Below, piece by piece: positions 1-7,954 of a stretch of 62,441 bases of DNA. The translations under genes and the position numbers were made by a program. How positions within the stretch are numbered: the stretch's first letter is position 1; every line of letters starts with the position of its first letter. The stretch is taken from contig NZ_FZQY01000006.1 of NCBI RefSeq assembly GCF_900199585.1, positions 1 to 62,441 of the forward strand, given 5' to 3'. The DNA comes from Helicobacter sp. 'house sparrow 1'. Lineage in GTDB: Bacteria; Campylobacterota; Campylobacteria; Campylobacterales; Helicobacteraceae. The notes below the pieces were generated by a model. It had not been told where the DNA came from. It did no database searches and was given only the letters and a program-made list of their open reading frames with translations.

Positions 1-375
1 GTTTTCATTTACTTTTTTTTACTTTTAGGGAGCTGTTTTTAACAGTTTTTAATAAAAATTTTTATTTAATTTTTATATTCATTTATGGCAAAAAATCTCT
101 AAAAAATTAATACTAGTTAATTTATTTTTTAATGTTTTTAATCCAAAAATTTATTGGTTTGATTAAAATTATCTTTATTGTCTCTTTGTTATTTCTTGAT
201 TTTTTATGTAAATAAAATAAAATTCTCCTGATTCTAAAGAATGGTTTGTATGAGTTGTTTAGTTAAAATACATAAAATTTGATACCATCCAGAGATTTAA
301 AATAAGCTTCTAGGTCCTGTTTGATTTGAAAAAACTAGAAGCTTTAATGAGATACTTTATAAGCTGTTTTACTTT
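1..375. other. AT-rich intergenic stretch, no gene seen
   Basis: I find no convincing coding frame in this stretch. It has long T and A runs. A 5-bp stem (33-37 with 41-45) followed by five T on the plus strand could be a weak terminator for a gene lying before the window. A stronger inverted repeat at 304-344 is listed separately as the likely terminator of the minus-strand gene ending at 376. Confidence 0.6.
304..344 (-). terminator. Probable terminator of the aminofutalosine deaminase operon
   Basis: A 10-bp perfect inverted repeat (AAGCTTCTAG at 304-313, its complement at 335-344) encloses a 21-nt loop, 32 nt beyond the stop codon at 376. On the minus strand the second arm is followed by ATTTTAAAT, a short T-rich tail. 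The loop is long for an intrinsic terminator, so confidence is moderate. Confidence 0.45.
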
Positions 376-1599
376 TTATATCTTTATTTCCACTCCATCA
401 ACAAGAAGCTTTTTAACACATTTGGCATGGAGTAAAAAATGAAGTGCCTCTTGTGTGGATGAGGCTATATTGGGAATTTCAAATATTGAGAAATCAGCAT
501 CTTTTTGAGGGGATAGTATCCCATTATTTAACCCTAGGTTTTTGGCACTATAATGAGTTGCACACAAAATGAGATTTTGGCTAAGTTTTGAGGGTTCATA
601 ATCATAATAAGAAAAGAGTGCATATCTTAATTCATCAATGAAATTAAGATTGTTGTTTGAGCTCTTTCCATCTGTAGCAATGGAAATTTTGTTCCAAGCA
701 ATGGAGTTGAGATTTAGTAGTTTGTTATTTAAAAGTCTATTGGATCTAGGGCAAGTAACAATGCTTCCAGTAGAACAAATTCTCTCTAACTCATTTTGAT
801 TAGCAAAGAGACAATGCACAAAAAGTGTATCTAACCCTTCAAAGAGATTTAAAAATTCTTCGATTTCATAGAGAGATTTTGGCTCTTTGATACCCAAGGT
901 TTTGATATAGAAATCTTTAAACCATCCAGAGCTATTTTCTAACCATTCCCTTTCTTGTAAGGATTCTAAAAAATGGACAGAAGTTTTAAGATCTTGTTTT
1001 TTTGCAAGATCTAGAACTTTTTTTGCCAAAATAAAATGCACGGAGTAGGGGGAATGTATCGCAATGGAAGGGATAAATTTTTTTGAAGCTAGTTGCTTTG
1101 AAGCTTCAAGGCGCTGTAAAAAGTTGCTGTATAGAAAATCTACTGCACTTGGGTTAGAACCTATGATTTCATTAAAAAACAAGACTTTAAGGGGAGATTG
1201 TGAAAGTGCTAGCATATCTTGACCATAGCTACTGATAGCACCTACACTTCCTACACCACTTTGTAATTGTTCTTTGATAGCATTTTGTAGTATTGTGTCA
1301 TCATCTTGCAATACCTCATCTCGATTTTTTATCACACTATCGAGCCATTTATCAAAACCACCATAAGTAAAAGAGGTCGTATTTTTACTAAATTCAAAAT
1401 GGATGTGAGGATTTATAAAACTTGGTAGTAAAACACAATCTTCATAAAAGATAGCATCTTGGTATTTTTTAGAAAGATCAGAGAAATTGCCAACCTCTAA
1501 AATTTCATTTCCAAAGGCTATTGCACCATTGTCTAAAATATCAAAGGTTTCATTACATAAAAAAACCTTGCTTGCACCTATAACTCTAATTTGTTGCAT
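376..1599 (-). CDS. mqnX: Aminofutalosine (6-amino-6-deoxyfutalosine) deaminase
   Basis: Amidohydrolase-superfamily protein of 407 residues, strongly resembling H. pylori HP0267. It deaminates 6-amino-6-deoxyfutalosine in the futalosine route to menaquinone, the main respiratory quinone of these bacteria. The metal site is visible: HIH at residues 65-67, a later His in the IHSPYSVH segment, FVHCLF, and an Asp in ATDGKSSNN that would bind Zn/Fe and activate water. No signal peptide is seen, so it is cytoplasmic. It is last of three overlapping minus-strand genes and overlaps the MscS gene by 14 bp, indicating translational coupling. The substrate is inferred from the Helicobacter homologue; the sequence alone shows only an ATZ/TRZ-like deaminase. 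Confidence 0.85.
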   Translation of the reverse strand: MQQIRVIGASKVFLCNETFDILDNGAIAFGNEILEVGNFSDLSKKYQDAIFYEDCVLLPSFINPHIHFEFSKNTTSFTYGGFDKWLDSVIKNRDEVLQDDDTILQNAIKEQLQSGVGSVGAISSYGQDMLALSQSPLKVLFFNEIIGSNPSAVDFLYSNFLQRLEASKQLASKKFIPSIAIHSPYSVHFILAKKVLDLAKKQDLKTSVHFLESLQEREWLENSSGWFKDFYIKTLGIKEPKSLYEIEEFLNLFEGLDTLFVHCLFANQNELERICSTGSIVTCPRSNRLLNNKLLNLNSIAWNKISIATDGKSSNNNLNFIDELRYALFSYYDYEPSKLSQNLILCATHYSAKNLGLNNGILSPQKDADFSIFEIPNIASSTQEALHFLLHAKCVKKLLVDGVEIKI

Positions 1600-2401
1600 C
1601 TTGTTTGATTGTTATATCTAATTTATTAAAAGGTATTTCAATACCCTCTTTATCTAGAGCTACCTTTACCCTTTCAATAAGCTCACTTTTTACATTAAAA
1701 ACACCATTTTCAATTTTTGCCCACACGCGAACCGTAAAATTTAAAGAGCTTGCACCAAGGTCAGTAATCCCTACAAAGGCTGGAAGATCATTATCAATCT
1801 TATCCATATTTGCAATCACTTCTTTGATAACACTCCTAACCTTTTCAATATCACTATTGTATCCTACACCACAAACCCACTCAATCCTTCTTCTCTCGCT
1901 ATCTGTAGAATTAATAATATTTGCACCTACAATATTGCGATTTGGGAGAATAGCTAATCTATCATCAGCCATTCTTATTGAAGTATTAAAAAGATTGACA
2001 GCTTCGACTTTACCTGAAATTGTTCCAAGCTCTACCACATCATTTTTTTTAAATGGTCTTAATACAATAAGGATAATACCTCCAGCAATGCTTGATAGAG
2101 AATCTTTGAGGGCTAAGGCAATTGCTACTCCTGCAGTTCCTACTACTGTCAAAATTGAAGTAGTCTGTACGCCTAGAGTTCCAAGGGTAGTAACTACAGT
2201 AATAATGATGCAAATAATAAAGCCTAATTGTGCTAGAAAGTTTGCTAGGATCTCATCTTTTTTTGAAAGAAATTTTAGAATTCTTGATTTTGTGAATTTG
2301 GCAAAATACCACCCCATAATAAGCATAATAATGGCTTTTAAAAGATTGATACCTATAGTTTGTAGTAGAGGTAAATAGGATATGAAAAATTCTTTATTCA
2401 T
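1586..2401 (-). CDS. MscS-family mechanosensitive channel
   Basis: Small-conductance mechanosensitive channel of 271 residues in the inner membrane, expected to open under hypo-osmotic stress. Three hydrophobic segments lie in the first ~110 residues. The third is Gly/Ala-rich (GTAGVAIALALKDSLSS) and is the pore helix, followed by GGIILIVLRPFKKNDVVELG, the conserved entry into the beta domain. The C-terminus EGIEIPFNKLDI is family-typical. Length matches minimal MscS. It overlaps the dihydroorotase-like gene upstream by 8 bp and the deaminase downstream by 14 bp, so the three are co-transcribed although their functions are unrelated. Confidence 0.88.
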   Translation of the reverse strand: MNKEFFISYLPLLQTIGINLLKAIIMLIMGWYFAKFTKSRILKFLSKKDEILANFLAQLGFIICIIITVVTTLGTLGVQTTSILTVVGTAGVAIALALKDSLSSIAGGIILIVLRPFKKNDVVELGTISGKVEAVNLFNTSIRMADDRLAILPNRNIVGANIINSTDSERRRIEWVCGVGYNSDIEKVRSVIKEVIANMDKIDNDLPAFVGITDLGASSLNFTVRVWAKIENGVFNVKSELIERVKVALDKEGIEIPFNKLDITIKQDATN

Positions 2402-3605
2402 AAATCTTTCCTTTTAGGATTGTTTTTTCTATCTTTCCAAAAAGAGTTTGATTGAAATAGGGAGAATAGCTATCTTGGCATTTAAAGCTTGAGCTTAGAT
2501 CCAGAATAATTAAGTCTGCATCATAATCTTTTTCTAATCTTCCCTTTGGAATTTTTAGGAAATTTGCTTGATTTTTTGAGGTAAGCTCAGAGAGTTTTTC
2601 AAGTGTGATAATATTTTCCTTGACAAGAAAAGTATATAGGATTGAAAAATAATGATGGATAATATCTACTCCACAACTTGCAAGTTCAAAAACCTTGTCT
2701 TTTTGAGAATTGTAGGTTGCATTTTGAAGACTGCTTAAGCAATGTATTTGATTATTTTGCAACCTTGAAATGAGTGCTTGTTGTTTATCTTTGTGCTTGA
2801 GAGGCGGAAACATTTTTGCCTTTGTTGCATAATTGATGTAGGCCTCTTCATTTAGAACTAGATGATGGACAGGAGTTTGTATCGTGATCTTTGCTCCTTT
2901 TTGATTGGAAAATAATACATCTTCAAAGGCATCAGTAATTGTTAGAAGCATTCTTGCTTGTGTATTTTTACTGATACAACACATTTTTATGATTTCTTTT
3001 TCCCAAGCAATGCTAGGAATGCTTGGCAGTCCAAGCTGGGTTGCTAAAAGCCCTTCATCTACCACGCCATAAGCAAGCTCTCTATCACAGGGTAAAGAAA
3101 TAAAGGGAATATCTAGCATGTTTGCATAATGTGTGAGCGTAAGGAGATTTTGTCCTTCCAAATCTTGGCTTTGTATGTGAATAGCTCTTGCTCCTAAAGT
3201 TTTTAAAGATGCGATATTTGCAATTTTGTTTTGCATATCAAGGGGATAAATACTTGAGAAGATATTTTGTGGCAGAGTGTGATTGATGAGTTCAACAAGT
3301 TCAATGATAGATTCTGTGCTTGCTTGTGGATTATAATCTGCATAAAGAAGGACACTTCCAACGCCACCGCTTAAACATTTTTTTGATAAGGATTTTAGAG
3401 TTTGGGTTGAGAGAGATTTATTTTTTGGATAGATACCAATATCAATGAGTGCTGGTAGTATAACTTTGTCTTTACAATCAATAACTTCCTCACCGCTTTC
3501 AGGAGTAAGTTTAGAATCTATGGCAAAAATTTTACCATCTTTGACACGGATGTTAGATTCCCTAGTGCCAGAATAATCGCAAATTACGCCATTTATAAGC
3601 AACAT
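2394..3605 (-). CDS. Dihydroorotase-like protein lacking the metal-binding HxH (PyrC-prime type)
   Basis: Amidohydrolase-fold protein of 403 residues, matching the gene annotated pyrC next to the deaminase gene in H. pylori (HP0266). The N-terminal beta-sandwich (VKDGKIFAIDSKL) and the start of the barrel (EEVIDCKDKVILPALIDIGIYP) are present. Where active dihydroorotases have the zinc-binding His-x-His after ALID, this protein has GIY, so the first two metal ligands are missing. Known inactive DHOase homologues (PyrC-prime) serve as structural partners of aspartate transcarbamoylase in some bacteria; that role is my preferred inference. A 12-bp hairpin covers its ribosome site and start codon (separate entry). 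A true catalytic PyrC is presumably encoded elsewhere. Confidence 0.75.
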   Translation of the reverse strand: MLLINGVICDYSGTRESNIRVKDGKIFAIDSKLTPESGEEVIDCKDKVILPALIDIGIYPKNKSLSTQTLKSLSKKCLSGGVGSVLLYADYNPQASTESIIELVELINHTLPQNIFSSIYPLDMQNKIANIASLKTLGARAIHIQSQDLEGQNLLTLTHYANMLDIPFISLPCDRELAYGVVDEGLLATQLGLPSIPSIAWEKEIIKMCCISKNTQARMLLTITDAFEDVLFSNQKGAKITIQTPVHHLVLNEEAYINYATKAKMFPPLKHKDKQQALISRLQNNQIHCLSSLQNATYNSQKDKVFELASCGVDIIHHYFSILYTFLVKENIITLEKLSELTSKNQANFLKIPKGRLEKDYDADLIILDLSSSFKCQDSYSPYFNQTLFGKIEKTILKGKIYE

Positions 3606-3636
3606 AGTAAAATCCTTTTTTATGGGATTTTACTAT
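3604..3636. promoter_or_regulatory. Hairpin over the start of the dihydroorotase-like gene
   Basis: A perfect 12-bp inverted repeat (3604-3615 and 3625-3636) has a 9-nt loop. On the minus strand the 3' arm holds the GGA of the ribosome-binding site and the first two bases of the ATG at 3603-3605, so a read-through transcript from ferritin would fold its start codon into the stem. On the plus strand the same hairpin is followed by a run of seven T (3638-3644), a terminator signature, although no plus-strand gene lies upstream. Confidence 0.55.
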
Positions 3637-3657
3637 ATTTTTTTAAAGCTCAAAAGA

Positions 3658-4161
3658 CTATTTGCTTCTTGTGAGTGCAATATTTTTGATGTATTCATCT
3701 GCGAGATAAAGCCCGCTACCTGCATCACCAATTAATTTTATTTTGTCTAAAATTCCTCTAAAAAGAGCTTCTTCTTCGTGTTGTTCTGATACATACCATT
3801 GCAAGAAGTTAAAAGTTGAATAATCCTTGTTTTTTAAAACAAAATCCACAAGTTCGTTGATGGATTTTGTAATTTCTTTCTCGTGTTTGAAAGTTTCTTC
3901 AAAAACTTCTAAAAGATCTTTAAAATTTGTTTTTGGTGCAGGAACTGCTGCAAGTTCTACTTTAGAATCTGTTTCATTTAAATAAGTGATTAATCTTTTA
4001 GCATGATCACTTTCTTCCCCTGCGTGATTAAATAAAAACTTACCAGCACCATCAAAGCTGTGCTCATAGCACCAAGAACTCATACTAAGATAAAGGTTTG
4101 CAGCATACATTTCTTTATTAACTTGCTGGTTTAGTAGTTTAATCGTCTCTTGTGATAACAT
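3658..4161 (-). CDS. pfr: Non-haem ferritin
   Basis: Bacterial ferritin of 167 residues, closely similar to H. pylori Pfr. It oxidises ferrous iron and stores it in a 24-subunit cytoplasmic shell. All ferroxidase ligands are present: Glu17, Glu50, His53, Glu94, Gln127 and Glu130. The sequence FNFLQWYVSEQHEEE is a Helicobacter/Campylobacter ferritin hallmark. The start is set by AGGAG just upstream of ATG at 4161. The upstream region (4162-4266) is very AT-rich and probably carries its promoter, but I could not identify a convincing Fur box. The next gene on the strand begins only 52 nt after the stop. Confidence 0.95.
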   Translation of the reverse strand: MLSQETIKLLNQQVNKEMYAANLYLSMSSWCYEHSFDGAGKFLFNHAGEESDHAKRLITYLNETDSKVELAAVPAPKTNFKDLLEVFEETFKHEKEITKSINELVDFVLKNKDYSTFNFLQWYVSEQHEEEALFRGILDKIKLIGDAGSGLYLADEYIKNIALTRSK

Positions 4162-4266
4162 AATAAATCTCCTAAAATAGAATTTTGTAATAGATAAAAA
4201 CTATAGAAAAAAAATGTAAATATTTTTCATTTTTTTAAAAAAATGAGAATAAATAAAATCAGATTT

Positions 4267-4791
4267 TTACCTTAGGGAATTAATTAATTGTAAATAAGCC
4301 CTTTTGGTTGATTCTGAAAGTAATTTTTGTCTATCCTCTTTTGCAACAACGGCTTTTTTCCCAATTCCTAAAATCTTCTTGCCACTAATAGTAAGGGACT
4401 GTTCAGAACTAAAGGTTTTTGTCAAACGATCTCTTTTTAGTGCAAAACCAACTTTTACTTTAGCGACATTTTCCTGAGTTGAGGATACTATGCCTTCTTT
4501 TTTGTGAGTACTAAGACTGCTTGCATAGGTGATGATGAAATCATATGCTTCATCACTGTCACTAAAATCTAGACAATTGTCTTTCATCACTTCTTCTAAA
4601 GCAATCATGATTTCCTCATTGCTAATTTCTAAGTCATTGTTTTGAGCTTGTAAAATAGGTGCTTTTACAAAAGCATAAGGGCTCTGACATTTTGAAATTT
4701 CTGTTTGAGTATCTTTAAGATTTGAGATTGCACAACCACTAATACCAACTGCTAAGATAGCAGAACCTATAAAAGATAAGAATCTTGACAT
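4267..4791 (-). CDS. Putative lipoprotein of unknown function
   Basis: Protein of 174 residues that I do not recognise as a named family. It starts with a lipoprotein signal: a basic N-terminus, a hydrophobic stretch (FLSFIGSAILAVGI) and a lipobox I-S-G-C with acylation at Cys20. The mature part is mixed alpha/beta, with two further Cys residues (SKCQSP and DNCLDF) that could form a periplasmic disulphide. It stands alone, separated from pfr by about 105 bp and from the aminotransferase by 67 bp, so it probably has its own promoter in 4792-4858. It is a small envelope lipoprotein; no function is proposed. Confidence 0.7.
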   Translation of the reverse strand: MSRFLSFIGSAILAVGISGCAISNLKDTQTEISKCQSPYAFVKAPILQAQNNDLEISNEEIMIALEEVMKDNCLDFSDSDEAYDFIITYASSLSTHKKEGIVSSTQENVAKVKVGFALKRDRLTKTFSSEQSLTISGKKILGIGKKAVVAKEDRQKLLSESTKRAYLQLINSLR

Positions 4792-4858
4792 TATTTTGCC
4801 TTTAACTTCAAAATTTGGGTTCTAGATTATAACAAGCCTGAATAAAAAAATAAAAAAA

Positions 4859-6001
4859 CTAAGTGTTTTTATTGCAAAACTCTTCAATCTTTTTTGCAAT
4901 AAAGGCTACATGTTCTTCTTGGATATGTTCCCCCATAGGAAGAGATAGAATTGTTTTATCCCAGTTTGTTGCATTGAGTGTGGAGCGCACTATCGTGTGA
5001 ATATGAAATTTGATTTCTTTCATTCTTCCAAGATTTTGTGGGTAATGAATGCGGGTTTCTATGCCATTTTGCATTAAAAATTCTATCAAGTCCTGCCTTT
5101 TTTCCTCCAGTTGTTTTTGGAGTCTAATAACATAAAGGTGCCACACACATTGGTAGTCATAGAATGGAATTTCAGGTAGTACTAAAGAATCTAGCTTTGA
5201 GAGATATTTTTGATAGAGTGTTGCAATATACCTTCGATGGGCATTTTGCTTATCTAAGTCTTGTAGCTTGAGATTTAAAAATGCTGCTTGAATGTTGTCT
5301 AATCTTGAGTTTCTACCAACAAAAGAAAGTTTTTCGTGAGTTTGACTGCCGTGGTTTGCAATACTCCTAGCACGAGATAAAAGAGTTTCATTATTACTAA
5401 CAATACAACCCCCATCCCCAATAGCTCCCAAATTTTTACTTGGATAAAAACTAAAAGTTCCAATATCTCCAATGGTTCCAGCAAATAAGATCTCATTATC
5501 TAATTTTATTTTTGCTCCGTGTGCTTGTGAGCAATCTTCAATTAAAAAGAGATTGTGATCTCTTGCAATTTCTACAATCCTTGCAACATCACAAATACGA
5601 CCATATAAATGGACTATCATAATAGCTGAAGTGAAAGGAGTGATTGCTTGTAAAAGAGAGCCTATATTGATATTGTAATTGTTATCACAATCCACAATCA
5701 CTGCTTTATATCCCATATTTAAAATAGCCTCACAAGATGCTTTAAAAGTATTAGCAGGAACAATAATTTGGCTACCCTTTGGGAGGTTTAAGGATTTTAT
5801 TGCAATTTCAAGAGCATCTGTTCCATTGCCTACCCCAACACAGCCCTTAGCATTAAGATATTTAGCAAAATTAGATTCAAATAAATCACAATAAGATCCA
5901 CCTATGAAACTACTTGTATGGAGTGTTTCCTCTACAATTTTTAGATAAGTTTCAAAGTAGGGAGAATTGATTGCCTTAAGATCTAAAAAATCAACTTTCA
6001 T
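4859..6001 (-). CDS. DegT/DnrJ/EryC1/StrS-family PLP sugar aminotransferase
   Basis: Fold-type I PLP aminotransferase of 380 residues. It transfers an amino group, usually from glutamate, to a nucleotide-linked keto-sugar destined for LPS, glycan or flagellin modification. Seen in sequence: GNGTDALEIA (phosphate binding), EDCSQAHGA with Asp156 contacting the PLP pyridine, and SFYPSKNLGAIGDGG with Schiff-base Lys189. It most resembles the FdtB/QdtB/VioA group acting on dTDP-keto-deoxysugars, but the sugar cannot be read from sequence. It lies 18 nt beyond the stop of gap and could be co-transcribed with it. No partner dehydratase or transferase is nearby, which is odd for this family. Confidence 0.85.
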   Translation of the reverse strand: MKVDFLDLKAINSPYFETYLKIVEETLHTSSFIGGSYCDLFESNFAKYLNAKGCVGVGNGTDALEIAIKSLNLPKGSQIIVPANTFKASCEAILNMGYKAVIVDCDNNYNINIGSLLQAITPFTSAIMIVHLYGRICDVARIVEIARDHNLFLIEDCSQAHGAKIKLDNEILFAGTIGDIGTFSFYPSKNLGAIGDGGCIVSNNETLLSRARSIANHGSQTHEKLSFVGRNSRLDNIQAAFLNLKLQDLDKQNAHRRYIATLYQKYLSKLDSLVLPEIPFYDYQCVWHLYVIRLQKQLEEKRQDLIEFLMQNGIETRIHYPQNLGRMKEIKFHIHTIVRSTLNATNWDKTILSLPMGEHIQEEHVAFIAKKIEEFCNKNT

Positions 6002-6019
6002 TTCAAGTCTTTTAATATT

Positions 6020-7009
6020 TTAGTTAGTAACATATCTAGCTAGTTCAATTATTCTATTAGAATAACCCCATTCATTATCATACCAAGCCATAATTTTTAC
6101 AAGATTTTGGATGCAAAAGCTTAAATCCTTTGCAATAATACTACTATGTGCGTTGCCTAGAAAATCACTACTTACGCCATATTTTTCATCAATGGCTAAA
6201 ATTCCCTTTAACTCATTTTGTGCATAGGATAAGAAAAGATCATTTAGAGTGGATAGCGAGGGGGTTTTTTCTAGATTTAAGTTTAAATCCAACATTGAAA
6301 CATCAAGCACAGGAACCCTAAGACTATGGCCATGTAGTTTATCTTTAAGATTTGGCAAGACTTTGTAGAGATTTTTTGCTGCTCCAGTTGTTGTGGGAAT
6401 AATATTGGTTGCTGCAGCCCTTGATCTTCTTTTGTCATTTCTATGGGCACTATCCAATAGATTTTGATCATTAGTGTAACTATGGATTGTAATGATATTC
6501 CCAGATTGGATTTTAAAATGTTTGTCAAGAATATAGCAAATTGGTGCTAGGCAGTTTGTGGTGCAAGATGCATTTGAGATAATTGGTTGGTTGTCATAAT
6601 CTTGATGATTGATTCCAAGAACAAAAGTTGGCATACAATCTAAACTTGGAGCAGATAAGATTACTTTTTTGACCCCTTTTTCTATATGATGCTTTAATTC
6701 TGCTTCTAAAAGAAATTTACCAGAAGATTCTATGACAACATCTGCATCACTAAAATCAAGTTTTTGAGGATCTGTCTCGTTGGAAGTGCGTATTTTTCTA
6801 TTATCTATGTAGAGCTCATTGTCTTGAAATAAGACATCTTTAGAAAATTTACCATGAGTGCTATCATGTTCTAGAAGATAGGATAAGATTTCCCAAGAGC
6901 TAGGGTCATTTATTGCAACCAACTCCATATCGCTTTGCATAGAAATAACCCTTGTAATACTCCTACCAAGTCTTCCAAAACCATTAAGTGCAATTTTTAT
7001 TTTTTTCAT
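6020..7009 (-). CDS. gap: Glyceraldehyde-3-phosphate dehydrogenase
   Basis: Phosphorylating GAPDH of 329 residues, interconverting glyceraldehyde-3-phosphate and 1,3-bisphosphoglycerate in glycolysis/gluconeogenesis. The Rossmann motif ALNGFGRLGRSITR is at residues 7-20, the catalytic Cys149 lies in SNASCTTNCLAP, and general base His176 in ITIHSYTND. The C-terminal AWYDNEWGYSNRI is diagnostic. Length is standard for the family. The adjacent divergent YccA-type gene matches the H. pylori arrangement (HP0921/HP0920). AAGGA lies just upstream of the ATG. Expression may extend into the downstream aminotransferase 18 nt away. Confidence 0.96.
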   Translation of the reverse strand: MKKIKIALNGFGRLGRSITRVISMQSDMELVAINDPSSWEILSYLLEHDSTHGKFSKDVLFQDNELYIDNRKIRTSNETDPQKLDFSDADVVIESSGKFLLEAELKHHIEKGVKKVILSAPSLDCMPTFVLGINHQDYDNQPIISNASCTTNCLAPICYILDKHFKIQSGNIITIHSYTNDQNLLDSAHRNDKRRSRAAATNIIPTTTGAAKNLYKVLPNLKDKLHGHSLRVPVLDVSMLDLNLNLEKTPSLSTLNDLFLSYAQNELKGILAIDEKYGVSSDFLGNAHSSIIAKDLSFCIQNLVKIMAWYDNEWGYSNRIIELARYVTN

Positions 7010-7163
7010 TATCCTTAGGTATCTAACTTATAATTTAGAAATTTCACGAAATTATAGCTTACAACAAAGTAACTTTTGTATTTTTATTAACAGATTTTTT
7101 GTAGTATTTAGCTCTAAAATGATATTTAAAATATCGGTAGATAGAAATCTAGGAGTGTTAGCA

Positions 7164-7856
7164 ATGAATTTATACGATAGACAACAACAAGTGGGTGGAT
7201 ATTCTCAAGAGATAGAAAGCCAAGGGGGGTTAATAAGTTTTGTAAAGACTACTTATAAATTTTTTGCAGGAAGTTTGCTTTTTGCAACATGTGGCGCACT
7301 ATGGGGCCTTTCAAATTTTGAGATGGTAATGCAATATAAGTGGGTGTTTTTCATCATTGAATTAGTGGCATTGCTTGGTTTAATGTTTCTAAAGACTACC
7401 CCAACGCTAAATATTTTTATGTTGTTTGTTTTTACAGCTTTTAGTGGAGTGACGCTAGTTCCACTTTTAGGGTTTGTAATTGCTACAAGTGGATTGAGCG
7501 CAATTTGGCAAGCTTTAGGAATGACTACAATTATTTTTGGAATTATGAGCATTTATGCAATTAAGACTCCAAGAGATCTTGCAGATATGGGTAAGATGCT
7601 ATTTATTTCACTCATTGTGGTTGTAGTTTGCTCTTTATTGAATGCTTTTCTCTTAAAGTCTTCAATGTTTCAGATTCTAATCTCTGGGGCTTGTACAATT
7701 TTATTTAGCTTATTTGTAGCCTATGACACAAAAAATATATTAAAGGGTTTATATAGCAGTCCTATTGAAGCAGCAGTTGCGCTTTATCTTGACTTCTTGA
7801 ATATTTTTATTAGTATTCTACAACTCTTAGGAATTTTCAATAGTAAGAATGATTAA
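7164..7856 (+). CDS. Bax inhibitor-1/YccA family membrane protein
   Basis: BI-1-like (YccA/YbhL) inner-membrane protein of 230 residues with about seven hydrophobic helices. E. coli YccA modulates the FtsH protease; relatives form calcium-leak channels. Seen here are the soluble start NLYDRQQQVGGYSQEIE, regularly spaced hydrophobic segments, and the family-typical end AYDTKNI...EAAVALYLDFLNIFISILQLLGIF with its acidic residues. I place the start at ATG 7164 because AGGAG (7151-7155) precedes it by 8 nt; an in-frame ATG 45 nt upstream has no ribosome site. It is divergent from gap. The function in this organism is not established. Confidence 0.88.
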   Translation: MNLYDRQQQVGGYSQEIESQGGLISFVKTTYKFFAGSLLFATCGALWGLSNFEMVMQYKWVFFIIELVALLGLMFLKTTPTLNIFMLFVFTAFSGVTLVPLLGFVIATSGLSAIWQALGMTTIIFGIMSIYAIKTPRDLADMGKMLFISLIVVVVCSLLNAFLLKSSMFQILISGACTILFSLFVAYDTKNILKGLYSSPIEAAVALYLDFLNIFISILQLLGIFNSKND

Positions 7857-7862
7857 GAGTTT

Positions 7863-7890
7863 TTTCATCTCTCTTTTTTGAGAGATGAAA
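7863..7890 (+). terminator. Hairpin after the YccA-type gene
   Basis: An 11-bp perfect inverted repeat (7863-7873 and 7880-7890) has a 6-nt T loop, 7 nt past the stop codon and 65 nt before uvrA. It is followed by CTTCTTCC rather than a clean T-run, so it is either a weak intrinsic terminator or an mRNA 3'-end stabiliser. Confidence 0.5.
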
Positions 7891-7954
7891 CTTCTTCCAC
7901 ACACTCAAGACTCAAATTATTACTTAGAATTTTTATTTTTAGAAAAGTTAGGAA

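Noticed and set aside
1605-2378. Long plus-strand reading frame (257 codons)
   Set aside because: It lies entirely antisense to the MscS gene, which has clear family motifs; the antisense product is Ser/Thr/Ile-rich with no recognisable domain and no ribosome site.
4162-4266. Possible Fur box upstream of ferritin
   Set aside because: The AATGAGAATAAATAAAA stretch is suggestive, but I cannot align a proper dyad; in AT-rich sequence such matches are common.
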